Positions 52,853 through 60,717 of a DNA stretch of 64,000 bases are shown piece by piece. The notes under the pieces are model-generated. The model searched no databases. It was not told the origin of the DNA and saw only the letters and a program-made list of their open reading frames with translations. Origin of the DNA: Actinomycetospora chiangmaiensis DSM 45062. Lineage in GTDB: Bacteria > Actinomycetota > Actinomycetes > Mycobacteriales > Pseudonocardiaceae. A program made the translations under genes and the position numbers. Every line of letters begins with the position of its first letter. Position 1 is the stretch's first letter. The stretch is taken from NCBI RefSeq assembly GCF_000379625.1, contig NZ_KB903227.1, positions 185-64,184 on the forward strand, in the 5' to 3' direction.

Positions 52853-53032
52853 TCAGCCGGTGGCGGCGGGCCGACCCGCGGCGCCGGCAGCCGGCGAGAG
52901 CCGGGCCCACCGAGCCGCCGTCACCGACCGCTGCCAGTCGGCGGCCAGCTCCCCCTCGGCCGTCTCCGCGCCGACCCCTGCGGGGCTCTCGGCGAGCCAC
53001 TCGGACAGGGCGCGGTACTCCTCGTCACGCAC
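52853..53032 (-). CDS. Possible small protein, 59 residues
   Basis: From a GTG at 53032 the frame reads VRDEEYRALSEWLAESPAGVGAETAEGELAADWQRSV and ends in an Ala/Gly-rich tail. The composition is protein-like and the start region better than the longer frame, but no family or clear SD supports it. May be chance. Confidence 0.35.
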   Translation of the reverse strand: MRDEEYRALSEWLAESPAGVGAETAEGELAADWQRSVTAARWARLSPAAGAAGRPAATG

Positions 53033-53196
53033 GCCCGCCCTGTGCCCGACACCGGGCCCGGCGGAAACCCCGGCGGCCCGGGAACCCCGCCGAATGTCGG
53101 GGGCAACCCCTGCGCGGGCTGGACAGGGCGGACGTGGCTCGGACAGCATCGCTGGTCACGGTGCACGGTCGGGGTCGGTGGCGAGGAGGTTCGGAC

Positions 53197-54189
53197 GTGG
53201 CCCAGGTGGCGGCTCCCCTGATGCGCGCATCGTTCGGCACGCGCGACTTCGAGGAGGCCCGCGCCGTGCTCGCCGGCGCCTACGGGGACCACGTGCCCAT
53301 CCTGCACGGCGAACCCGACCGCTTCGCCTTCACGACGACGGTGGTCCAGGCCGGGGGCCTCGGGCTCGACTCGCTGCACTACGGCGGGCTCATCGAGAAC
53401 CGGTTCGTGCTCCGCGAGGACACCCTGCTCGTCGGCCTCATGCGCGCGGGCTCCCTCTCGTACGACGACGGGTCGTACCAGCACGTGCTCGCGACGGACG
53501 AGCTGTACTGGGTGCGTCCGGACCGGCCGCAGCAGCAGCTGACCGAGGACGTGCGGTTCGACTTCGCCCGCCTCGACCTGTCCGCCCTGACGCGGGTCGC
53601 CGCGGAGATGAGCGACCTCGAACCGCACCAGGTGCGGTTCCACTCCCGGGCACGGGGCCGGGCACGGGCCGAGCGCGTGCGCTACTGGGACGCCACCCGA
53701 CGCTGGATCGCCGAGCACGTCCTGGCCGACGACGCCCTGGCCGACGAACCCCTGGTCCGCGGCGAGGCCTTCCGCAGCCTGGCCCTCGCGACCGTGCTGG
53801 CCGTCCCGAACACCGCCCTCGACCGCCTGGTCGACCCCGTCGCCCCCGTTCCCGCGGCCCCCGAGCCCGCGACGGTCCGGCGCGCCGTGGCCTACATCGA
53901 GGAGCACGCGGCCGAGGACATCGGCCTGGCGGATGTGGCGGCCGCCGCCCGCGTCACGCCGCGGGGCCTGCAGGCCGCCTTCCGTCGGCACCGCGACCAG
54001 ACGCCGCTGGAGTACCTCCGTCGGGTCCGGCTCGACGCCGCGCACCGGGAGCTCGAGGGCGCGGACCCGACGCGGGGCGACACGGTCGCCGCCATCGCCG
54101 CCCGCTGGGGCTTCGCCCACCCCGGACGGTTCTCCGTGTACTACCGGCAGACCTTCGGCGGCTCCCCCGGCGACACGCTGCGGCGGTGA
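53197..54189 (+). CDS. AraC family transcriptional regulator
   Basis: A 330-residue regulator. Residues 10-185 are an AraC-binding-like (cupin_6 type) sensor, and residues 225-325 the double HTH (AVAYIEEHAAEDIGLADVAAAARVTPRGLQAAFRRH, then TPLEYLRRVRLDAAHREL and VAAIAARWGFAHPGRFSVYYRQTFGGSP). The GTG at 53197 follows GAGGAGG at 7 bases. It ends 16 bases before the convergent VOC gene. The regulated gene is not obvious. Confidence 0.92.
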   Translation: MAQVAAPLMRASFGTRDFEEARAVLAGAYGDHVPILHGEPDRFAFTTTVVQAGGLGLDSLHYGGLIENRFVLREDTLLVGLMRAGSLSYDDGSYQHVLATDELYWVRPDRPQQQLTEDVRFDFARLDLSALTRVAAEMSDLEPHQVRFHSRARGRARAERVRYWDATRRWIAEHVLADDALADEPLVRGEAFRSLALATVLAVPNTALDRLVDPVAPVPAAPEPATVRRAVAYIEEHAAEDIGLADVAAAARVTPRGLQAAFRRHRDQTPLEYLRRVRLDAAHRELEGADPTRGDTVAAIAARWGFAHPGRFSVYYRQTFGGSPGDTLRR

Positions 54190-54205
54190 CGGTGCCGGAG
54201 ACGGT

Positions 54206-54697
54206 CTAGAGGACGACCTCGCCGTACATCTCGCCGAGCGGGTCGGCGATGAGCTCGATGCGGGCACCGTCGGGGTCGCGGAAGTAGATCGACACGCCGC
54301 TGTGCACCACGTGCTCGACGCCGGCCGCGGTGAGGGCCTCGCGCAGCCGCTCCCACCGGTCGGGGTCGACCGAGATCGCGACGTGGTGCAGCCCGCCCAG
54401 CACCTCCGCGTACGGCCCGAGGTCGAGCCCCGGGAAGTCGAAGAAGGCGAGCAGGTTCTGGTTGCCGATGTCGAAGAAGAAGTGCGACGACCCGGGGTAG
54501 TCGCGGTTCTCGATCAGTTCGGTCAGGGGGAAGCCGAGGACCCCCTGGTAGAACTCGATCGTCCGGCGCACGTCCGAGGACACCAGCGCGGTGTGGTGCA
54601 GTCCCCGTGCGCTGGAGGCGGGCCGCTCGTCGGCCGGGGCGAGGAACTCCGCCCGCAGCGCGGCACGGTCGGCGGCGAGGTGCTGGGTGGTGCTCAT
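54206..54697 (-). CDS. VOC family protein (glyoxalase/dioxygenase fold)
   Basis: A 163-residue VOC protein with a full pair of beta-alpha-beta modules: GLHHTALVSSDVRRTIEFYQGVLGF, HFFFDIGNQNLLAFFDFPG, GLHHVAISVDPDRWERLREAL and IYFRDPDGARIELIADP. The metal ligands (two His, two Glu-type) appear complete, so it may be a dioxygenase or lyase. ATG at 54697 with a strong AGGAGG. A palindromic site lies 41 bases upstream. Confidence 0.9.
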   Translation of the reverse strand: MSTTQHLAADRAALRAEFLAPADERPASSARGLHHTALVSSDVRRTIEFYQGVLGFPLTELIENRDYPGSSHFFFDIGNQNLLAFFDFPGLDLGPYAEVLGGLHHVAISVDPDRWERLREALTAAGVEHVVHSGVSIYFRDPDGARIELIADPLGEMYGEVVL

Positions 54698-54737
54698 GCT
54701 GACCTCCTGGGATCGACGTCCTCGACGGTAGGCCGAC

Positions 54738-54757
54738 ATAGTTCAACCGTCAACTAT
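54738..54757. promoter_or_regulatory. Palindromic operator upstream of the VOC gene
   Basis: ATAGTTCAAC/CGTCAACTAT: 6-base perfect outer arms (ATAGTT/AACTAT), inner part imperfect. AT-rich against the local background. The likely binder (AraC, MarR or PadR type) is unknown. Confidence 0.5.
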
Positions 54758-54845
54758 CTCTCGGAACCGGCCGGCTGGGTGATCGGTTCGACGGCGGCCC
54801 GGGGTGGGGTCATGCTGGACGGTCCGAGACCGACGGAGGTGGGCC

Positions 54846-55076
54846 GTGACCCACGAACCCGACCCGGAGCGGGACGTCCCGGGACCGACCGGTTCCGAGG
54901 CCGAGCTGTCCGACGCCGTCGAGGACGCCCTGCGCCCCGCGACGCACGACGCGGTGATGGCCGTGTGGCAGCAGGTCGTCCTCGGCCGGCTCGACCGTGA
55001 CCGGCCGGTCCGCGAGGACGACGAGATCCTGCGCCGGCTCTACGACGGCGAGCGTCCGGACGACCCGCCGACCTGA
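54846..55076 (+). CDS. Hypothetical protein, 76 residues
   Basis: Not recognised. Acidic, hydrophilic N terminus (HEPDPERDVPGPTGSEAEL) followed by helices (VEDALRPATHDAVMAVWQQVVLGRLDRDRP). GTG start with GGAGG nearby. Its last 37 bases overlap the end of the convergent glycosyltransferase gene, so one of the two ends may be misjudged. Confidence 0.5.
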   Translation: MTHEPDPERDVPGPTGSEAELSDAVEDALRPATHDAVMAVWQQVVLGRLDRDRPVREDDEILRRLYDGERPDDPPT

Positions 55077-56131
55077 GCGAGCCACCACGCCACGACGTCG
55101 CGCTTGGTGTGGCCGACGTACCCGGACGTCCCGGACCGCCCGGACGGCGCCATCGCACGGTGCAGCCCGGCGGCCAGGTCGTCGACGTCGCCGGGGGCGG
55201 TGAGGACGACGTGGGGGTGGTCGCCGAGGTCCGGGGCGAGACCGGTCTCGGTCGTGGTGACCACCCGGCAGCCGTGCGCGAGCCCCTCGACCAGCGGCAG
55301 CCCGATCTGCTCCCGCCATCCCGGGCGGCGGACCGACGGCATCGCGACGACGGCGGCGGTGCGCAGCAGGCGGTGGATCTCCGCCCGTGGGAGCGCGACC
55401 CGCACCGAGACCCCGTCGGGGAGGTCGCCCAGCTCGCGGTCGCCCTCCGGGTCGGCCACCAGCAGGCGCCAGCCCCGCGCCGCGGCGCCGCTGCGCTCCC
55501 ACGCCGCCACCAGGACGGAGAAGCCCTTCCGCTCCCCGGGGGCGCCGAGGAACAGCACCGTCGGCTCCCGCGGGCCCGTCGTGTCGACCGTCCCGCACAC
55601 GCTGCACGGTCCGAGCCGGGGCGGGAGGACCGCGTGGCGTGTCCGCCGCACCGCCCACCCGAAGGCGCGGCGGTGGTTGTCGGCGGCACCCGTCGTCCCG
55701 AAGACGACGGTGTCCAGCAGCAGCATCGAGGCTCCCGTGGCGAGGAGCAGCAGCCGGGAGGCGAGGGCGCCGAGGACGGGCCGGTGCGGCAGCCGGCGGA
55801 GCCGCTCCCGGGCGTCGAGGTTCTCGATGGCGTAGGTCGCGACGGCGACCCGGCCGGCCCGTCGTCGGGGGACGACGCGGGCGAGCACCACGTAGCGCAG
55901 CGCGCGGACCCATTCCGCGGTCCACAGCGGCTCGGCGACCTCGAGGAGTTCGAGGTCCGGGTCACGCAGGGCCCGGAGCAGGGCGCGCCACGAGAACGGA
56001 CGGACGTCGCGTCCCGCATACAGGGAGACGTCGGCGTCGCGGCGCTCGGAGGTGAAGAGCAGCGCCTGGTCGGCCGGCATCTCCTCGACGACGGAGCTCC
56101 GCAGGTGCGGGACGATCCGCAGGGTCCGCAC
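55040..56131 (-). CDS. Glycosyltransferase, group 1 (GT4-like)
   Basis: A 363-residue GT-B type enzyme. The C-terminal donor site is recognisable: VLFLGAPGERKGFSVLVAAW, LLVADPEGDRELGDL and MPSVRRPGWREQIGLPLVEGLAHGCRVV with the E-x7-E acid pair. The N-terminal half is divergent. Sugar and acceptor are unknown. It lies 4 bases after the YrhK gene on the same strand, so the two form an operon. Confidence 0.8.
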   Translation of the reverse strand: MRTLRIVPHLRSSVVEEMPADQALLFTSERRDADVSLYAGRDVRPFSWRALLRALRDPDLELLEVAEPLWTAEWVRALRYVVLARVVPRRRAGRVAVATYAIENLDARERLRRLPHRPVLGALASRLLLLATGASMLLLDTVVFGTTGAADNHRRAFGWAVRRTRHAVLPPRLGPCSVCGTVDTTGPREPTVLFLGAPGERKGFSVLVAAWERSGAAARGWRLLVADPEGDRELGDLPDGVSVRVALPRAEIHRLLRTAAVVAMPSVRRPGWREQIGLPLVEGLAHGCRVVTTTETGLAPDLGDHPHVVLTAPGDVDDLAAGLHRAMAPSGRSGTSGYVGHTKRDVVAWWLAQVGGSSGRSPS

Positions 56132-56135
56132 GGCG

Positions 56136-56435
56136 TCAGAAGTCGTGCTCGGACTCGGTCGCGGACCGGCCGTCGTGGCCGGGGAGGCGCTGCAGGTGGA
56201 TCTGCCGGGCCAGCCGGATCACCGGGCGGATCAGCAGCTCCACGCTGCCGACGACGAAGAACCAGGTGCCCGTGTAGGTCCAGGACTCGGAGAAGAACAT
56301 GATGCTGCCGACGAGGAACCAGATCGCCACGAGGATGTCGTTGACGATCGACAGCGCCTGGTAGCGCCGCCGGATGACGACCTCCCGGTCGCCGAGGGTG
56401 AGGACGAGCGGGTGCGGGGTGTCGGTCGGCGGCAT
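56136..56435 (-). CDS. YrhK-domain membrane protein
   Basis: A 99-residue protein with a YrhK-type two-helix unit: VVIRRRYQALSIVNDILVAIWFLVGSIMFF and WTYTGTWFFVVGSVELLIRPVIRLAR. Function of the family unknown. Next to, and probably cotranscribed with, the glycosyltransferase gene. Confidence 0.85.
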   Translation of the reverse strand: MPPTDTPHPLVLTLGDREVVIRRRYQALSIVNDILVAIWFLVGSIMFFSESWTYTGTWFFVVGSVELLIRPVIRLARQIHLQRLPGHDGRSATESEHDF

Positions 56436-56473
56436 GGCGGCCGGATGCCCCGGCCACCCGGCCCCGACACGGA

Positions 56474-56863
56474 CTAGAGGATCGCGCCCGGATCGTCCGC
56501 GGCCTCGGGCAGGATCACGCCGCCCTCCATGACGTTGGCGCCCGGCATCTCGACGACGAAGATCGCCAGGTCCTCCACCGCGTCGCCGGTGATCCCCGTC
56601 CACGCCTCCGCGATCTCGGCGATCAGACGGCGGCGCGTCTCCTCCGAGCGCCCGGCCCGGATGAGGCCCACCAGACGCGGCCCCGTCACGGGCTCGCCCG
56701 CGGCAAACAGGCTCCCCGCGGGGACCTCGGTGAAGGAGCACTGCACGTACGACGACGGGGCGCCGGTCACCTCGCCGTGCACCTTCGTCATCACCGCGGC
56801 GATCTCGGCCTTGTGCTGCAGCGTCGCCCCGCCGGTGGGCACGGTGAACTGGTAGTAGGGCAC
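56474..56863 (-). CDS. Tautomerase family protein
   Basis: A 129-residue MIF/4-oxalocrotonate-tautomerase-fold protein. The catalytic Pro is residue 2 (start read as V-PYYQFTVP from the GTG at 56863), which fixes the start. GGGAGG precedes it. TLQHKAEIAAVMTKVHGEVTG, SSYVQCSFTEVPAGSLF fit the larger tautomerase_3 type. Substrate unknown. It diverges from the HxlR regulator gene, its likely controller. Confidence 0.9.
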   Translation of the reverse strand: MPYYQFTVPTGGATLQHKAEIAAVMTKVHGEVTGAPSSYVQCSFTEVPAGSLFAAGEPVTGPRLVGLIRAGRSEETRRRLIAEIAEAWTGITGDAVEDLAIFVVEMPGANVMEGGVILPEAADDPGAIL

Positions 56864-56888
56864 GGGTTCCTCCCGGGAGCGGCGTGGG

Positions 56889-56901
56889 TCTCGAATCGAG
56901 A
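56889..56901. promoter_or_regulatory. Palindrome near the tautomerase start
   Basis: TCTCGA-A-TCGAGA, perfect 6-base arms, 26 bases upstream of the tautomerase GTG. Candidate HxlR operator. Confidence 0.5.
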
Positions 56902-56939
56902 TCGACCCTAGAGAGGAGCGTCCGCGGCCCGCAACCTCC

Positions 56940-56960
56940 TCGGACCAGAAAAGAGTCCGA
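56940..56960. promoter_or_regulatory. Palindrome near the HxlR start
   Basis: TCGGAC-N9-GTCCGA, perfect 6-base arms, 14 bases upstream of the HxlR ATG, with an AT-rich centre. Candidate HxlR autoregulatory site. Confidence 0.5.
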
Positions 56961-56974
56961 CGTAGGGTGGCGCC

Positions 56975-57421
56975 ATGAAGCACGACGAGCTCGGGGACGT
57001 CTACTGCTCGGTGGCCCGGACCTGGTCGATCATCGGGGAGCGCTGGACGATGCTGATCCTGCGCGAGTGCTTCCGCGGCGAACGGCGGTACGACCACTTC
57101 CGTTCGAAGCTGGGCCTCGGCAGCAACGTCCTCAACGACCGGCTGCGGCTGCTCACCGAGCGCGGCGTGCTCGAGCGCGTCCGTTACCAGGACCACCCGG
57201 CCCGCCACGAGTACCGCCTCACCGCGAAGGGCGCCGACCTCTACCCGGTCCTGGTCGCGGTGATGGCGTGGGGGGACCGCTACGAGAACGACGTCCCCCC
57301 GGTCACGCTCGTCCACCGCGCCTGCGGCCACGCCGCCGACGCCCGGCTCACCTGCGGGCACTGCGGGGAGCCGCTCGGCTGGCGCGACATGACGGCCGAG
57401 TTCGCACCCGGGGCCTGGTAG
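56975..57421 (+). CDS. HxlR family transcriptional regulator
   Basis: A 148-residue winged-helix regulator: CSVARTWSIIGERWTMLILRECFRG, NVLNDRLRLLTERGVLERV and wing YQDHPARHEYRLTAKG. The C terminus has a short Cys/His cluster (HRACGHAADARLTCGHCGE) that may bind zinc or sense redox change. Divergent from the tautomerase gene with palindromes in the 111-base gap. Confidence 0.92.
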   Translation: MKHDELGDVYCSVARTWSIIGERWTMLILRECFRGERRYDHFRSKLGLGSNVLNDRLRLLTERGVLERVRYQDHPARHEYRLTAKGADLYPVLVAVMAWGDRYENDVPPVTLVHRACGHAADARLTCGHCGEPLGWRDMTAEFAPGAW

Positions 57422-57507
57422 GTCACCGGGGTCATCCCCGTGCGTCACACCACCCCGGGTCGCGGCCGTCACGTGCTGCGCACACCCGTCGTCGGGAACC
57501 CGTCCCC

Positions 57508-58497
57508 ATGGCCATCCCGCACGCACGCCGTACCCGTCGACGCACGGTGACCGTGCACGGCGAGGCGGTCGGGTTCTGGGAGTCCATCCCCGCCCACCAC
57601 GTCGACGACGACCGGTCGGGCCCGTGGACGCATCCCGTCGGCGAGGTCGTGGTGCTCGTGCACGGCATCGCCGGCAGCGCGGCGACCTGGCAGCCCGTGC
57701 TCGCCGAGCTGGCCCGGCGGCGCGACGGCCGCCACGTGATCGTGCCCGACCTCGTCGGCCACGGATCGTCCTCCGCGCCCTGGGCAGACTACTCGCTCGG
57801 CGGCTACGCCACCGGCGTCCGGGACCTGCTCGCGGTCCTCGGCTACGACCACGCGGCCGTCGTCGGGCACTCGCTCGGCGGCGGCGTGGTGCAGCAGTTC
57901 GCGCTGCAGTTCCCCGAGCACTGCGACCGGCTCGTGCTGGTCTCGTCCGGCGGCCTCGGCCGCGAGGTGAGCCCGGTGCTGCGCGCGGCGACGCTGCCCG
58001 GTGCCGACTGGGTCCTGCCGGTCCTCGCCAACCGGCACGTCGTCGCGGGGATCGACCGCCTCGTGACGACGGTGCCCGGGTTGCGACGGCTGCGCGGGTC
58101 GGTCGGCGAGTCGGCGCGGTCGTTCGCCTCGCTCGCCGACCCGGACCACCGGCGGGCGTTCCTCCACACCGCCCGCAGCGTCCTCGACCCGGGTGGGCAG
58201 CGCGTCCGCGCGACCGAGCGGCTCTACCTCACCGAGGGCCTGCCCACGCTGATCGTGTGGGGCACCGCCGACTCGATGATCCCGGTCGCCCACGGCCACC
58301 GGGCCCACGCGCTCATGCCGGGCAGCCGGCTGGAGCTGTTCGAGGGCGCCGGGCACTTCCCGCACGCCGACGACCCCGGCCGGTTCACGCGGCTGCTCGT
58401 CGACTTCCTCGACCGCACCGAGCCCGGTCACCGCAGCGTCCGCGAGCAGGCGGCGCGGATCGCCGCCCACGCGGAGCTCGAGCCGGCCACGCCGTAG
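57508..58497 (+). CDS. Alpha/beta hydrolase
   Basis: A 329-residue serine hydrolase-fold protein. LVHGIAGSAATW (oxyanion), nucleophile elbow VVGHSLGGGVVQQFA, acid in VWGTADSMIPVAHG and His in GAGHFPHADDP are all visible. The N-terminal 45 residues are Arg-rich. Substrate unknown; haloalkane-type or epoxide-type substrates cannot be excluded. The frame upstream of 57508 is open but carries no domain. Confidence 0.9.
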   Translation: MAIPHARRTRRRTVTVHGEAVGFWESIPAHHVDDDRSGPWTHPVGEVVVLVHGIAGSAATWQPVLAELARRRDGRHVIVPDLVGHGSSSAPWADYSLGGYATGVRDLLAVLGYDHAAVVGHSLGGGVVQQFALQFPEHCDRLVLVSSGGLGREVSPVLRAATLPGADWVLPVLANRHVVAGIDRLVTTVPGLRRLRGSVGESARSFASLADPDHRRAFLHTARSVLDPGGQRVRATERLYLTEGLPTLIVWGTADSMIPVAHGHRAHALMPGSRLELFEGAGHFPHADDPGRFTRLLVDFLDRTEPGHRSVREQAARIAAHAELEPATP

Positions 58498-58542
58498 ACC
58501 CGCCGTCGACCCACCTGGTCCCGACGACGGGTGCGGCGGGTC
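58497..58542. terminator. Possible hairpin after the alpha/beta hydrolase gene
   Basis: GACCCGCCG (58497-58505) can pair with CGGCGGGTC (58534-58542) across a 28-base loop that includes the recurring word TCCCGACGACGGGT. It lies before the convergent small gene. Confidence 0.4.
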
Positions 58543-58568
58543 CGGCGGCGTCGGCCGGTGGGCCGGCG

Positions 58569-58709
58569 TCAGTCGCCCTCGACGCGGTTCGTCGCCTCCG
58601 GCGGCTGCCGGTCCTCCTTCTCGTGTGCCCGGGCGGCGCGGTCCGGCCCGCCCTCCTCCTCGGCGCGGTCGGTCTCCTGCTGCGCGGCGCGCTCGTTCTC
58701 CGTGCTCAT
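58569..58709 (-). CDS. Small acidic hydrophilic protein, 46 residues
   Basis: MSTENERAAQQETDRAEEEG then a charged tail. The ATG follows GAGGAGGAGCG, the strongest SD type in this region. No family recognised. Likely disordered; such proteins are common near stress genes in actinobacteria. It diverges from the DUF2188 protein gene. Confidence 0.55.
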   Translation of the reverse strand: MSTENERAAQQETDRAEEEGGPDRAARAHEKEDRQPPEATNRVEGD

Positions 58710-58915
58710 CGCTCCTCCTCCACGGTCGTGGCCGGTTCGAGGGGCCCGGCTACCCGATCCGGTCCCCGGCGGGCGTCCGGAACATGTGTCGGGGCTAACA
58801 CGAGGGGGCGGATGACGTCGACGTACCTGCCGTGTCGTACAGGGGAACCCGTCCCGTGTCCCCCCGCGGGGTGCCGGGGCGGACGACGAGCCACTCGAAC
58901 ACACGGGAGGACACC

Positions 58916-59806
58916 ATGTCGGATCGACACGTACGCGCGGTGGACGACGGCTGGGCCGTCGAGAAGACCGACGCGAGCCGGGCGAGCGCGGTGCTCGCGG
59001 TACAGGCCGAGGCGATCACGCGCGCCGTGGAGATCGTCTCCAACGACGGCGGCGGCGAGGTGATCGTGCACGACGTCGACGGCAAGGAGGTCCAGCGGCG
59101 CCACGTGGAGCGCGACGCCGACGACACCGCGGCAGTCGCGACGGAGCTCGCCGCCGCCGTGACGGGCGCGAAGGGCAAGGAGACCGCGAAGGCCGCAGGC
59201 AAGGCCGCCCAGGCGGACGCGAAGGAGATCGGGGAGGACGCGAAGACCGTCGCGAAGAAGACGGCGGGCGAGGCGCAGGACGGGGCCGAGAAGGCCGCGG
59301 CCACCGCGTCGGCCGCCGCCGACGGCGTGGCGCAGCAGGTCGACGAGGTCCGCTCCGGCGAGAAGTCGCTGCGCTCGGCCGCCGAGGACGTGTCCTCGAT
59401 CGCCCGGACGACGGGCGGCCAGATCGCCGACCAGGCCGACCGCACCGGCCGTCAGGTCGCCGGGGAGGCCCGCGGCCTCGGCCGCCGCACCGCTGCGGTG
59501 GTCGACGAGCGCGCCGACCAGGCCGGCGAGCGCCTGGTGGCCTCCACCGACCGCGCCGCCCGGGAGGGGAAGCGGGCCCAGCGGGAGCTGGACTCGGTCG
59601 CGTCCCGCACCGGCAACGTCATCCACGCCGCCACGGAGGCGGCCGCGACGCCGTTCGACCGCCTCGCGGTGCTGCTGAACCCGGTGCGCGTCACCGGCCG
59701 ACTCGTCGGCGCGGTCGCGACCGGCGGGCTGCGTCTGGTCGGCCTCGGTGCCGCCCGGGGCAGCGAGCAGGCCGACCGCGGTGCCCGCAAGCTCGCCGGT
59801 CGTTGA
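58916..59806 (+). CDS. DUF2188 domain protein with long Ala-rich helical region
   Basis: A 296-residue protein. Residues 1-62 match DUF2188 (VRAVDDGWAVEKTDASRASAV, QAEAITRAVEIVSNDGGGEV). Residues 75-240 are rich in Ala, Lys, Glu and Gln with apolipoprotein/LEA-like helical repeats, and the C terminus (DRLAVLLNPVRVTGRLVGAV) is amphipathic. GGGAGG precedes the ATG. Position next to the ECF/Asp23 operon suggests a stress or envelope role, by inference only. Confidence 0.7.
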   Translation: MSDRHVRAVDDGWAVEKTDASRASAVLAVQAEAITRAVEIVSNDGGGEVIVHDVDGKEVQRRHVERDADDTAAVATELAAAVTGAKGKETAKAAGKAAQADAKEIGEDAKTVAKKTAGEAQDGAEKAAATASAAADGVAQQVDEVRSGEKSLRSAAEDVSSIARTTGGQIADQADRTGRQVAGEARGLGRRTAAVVDERADQAGERLVASTDRAAREGKRAQRELDSVASRTGNVIHAATEAAATPFDRLAVLLNPVRVTGRLVGAVATGGLRLVGLGAARGSEQADRGARKLAGR

Positions 59807-60075
59807 GTCCGCCGGGGTCGGGGCCGACGGCCCCGACCCCGCGCGGCGCACCGCGCCGGGTCGACGTCGACCACGGTGACGTGGACGGGCCGTGATCGCG
59901 ACCGCGGGCGGGTCCGGCCGGGTGGGATGCGCCGGTACGACACGGGGAACAGCGGGTTCGTCATCCCTCAAATGGCGTGATCGGTAGCACGCAATGGTGC
60001 AGCGTTCAACCATTCGGGTACGGGGTGCGCGGGGCGCGACTCGAGCAACGGGTCACGGCCGAGCGAGAGGACACG
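59807..60075. other. Upstream region of the ECF/Asp23 operon, 269 bases
   Basis: No gene seen. GGGGAAC (59944-59950) could be an ECF -35 element and a less clear AT-rich patch (CTCAAAT, near 59967) a -10, which would allow autoregulation; the match is weak. Confidence 0.35.
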
Positions 60076-60717
60076 GTGGCCCGGGTGGCAGCATCGACGC
60101 TGGACCCGCGACGGGAGGCACCCGACGCCGGGCCGCCGCCCGCCGGGCTGGACCACGAGCGGCCCGCGCCGCGCCCGCCCGGGGAGGACCCCGACGTCGA
60201 CCGCTGGCTGGTCGGCCGGGTGGTCGAGGGTGACGCCGACGCCTACGAGGAACTGCTGCGCCGCCACCGCGACCGCATCTACCGCATCGCCCTGCGGGTG
60301 CTCGCGAACCCGGCCGACGCCGACGACGTCACCCAGGAGATCGCGATCCAGCTCTGGACCGGCCTCGCCGGGTTCACCGGCAGCGCCGCGTTCACCACGT
60401 GGCTCTACCGGGTGGTGGTCAACCGCTGCCTCAACGTGCGACGTCGTCGACGCCCCACCGAGGAGCTGACCGAGACGGTGCACCCGAGCTCCCCCGGACC
60501 GGAGGCCCGGGTGGTGGCCGGCCAGGAGCTCGAGGCGGGTCTGGCCGCCCTGGCCGACATGCCGGAGGAACTCCGCGTGGCCCTGGTCCTGATCCAGCTC
60601 GAGGGACTGAGCTACGCCCAGGCCGCGTCGGTGCTCAAGGTCCCCGAGGCCACCGTGCGCGGAAGGCTGGCCCGGGGACGGGCCCACCTGGTCAAGCAGA
60701 TGAGGAGCTGGGCATGA
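60076..60717 (+). CDS. ECF-type RNA polymerase sigma factor
   Basis: A 213-residue sigma factor. Sigma region 2: VEGDADAYEELLRRHRDRIYRIALRVLANPADADDVTQEIAIQLW; sigma region 4: MPEELRVALVLIQLEGLSYAQAASVLKVPEATVRGRLARGR. No region 1 or 3. The first 40 residues are Pro-rich. The GTG at 60076 has GAGAGG before it. Overlaps the anti-sigma-like gene by ATGA, and heads the alkaline-shock operon, so it probably drives this operon under envelope stress. Confidence 0.92.
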   Translation: MARVAASTLDPRREAPDAGPPPAGLDHERPAPRPPGEDPDVDRWLVGRVVEGDADAYEELLRRHRDRIYRIALRVLANPADADDVTQEIAIQLWTGLAGFTGSAAFTTWLYRVVVNRCLNVRRRRRPTEELTETVHPSSPGPEARVVAGQELEAGLAALADMPEELRVALVLIQLEGLSYAQAASVLKVPEATVRGRLARGRAHLVKQMRSWA

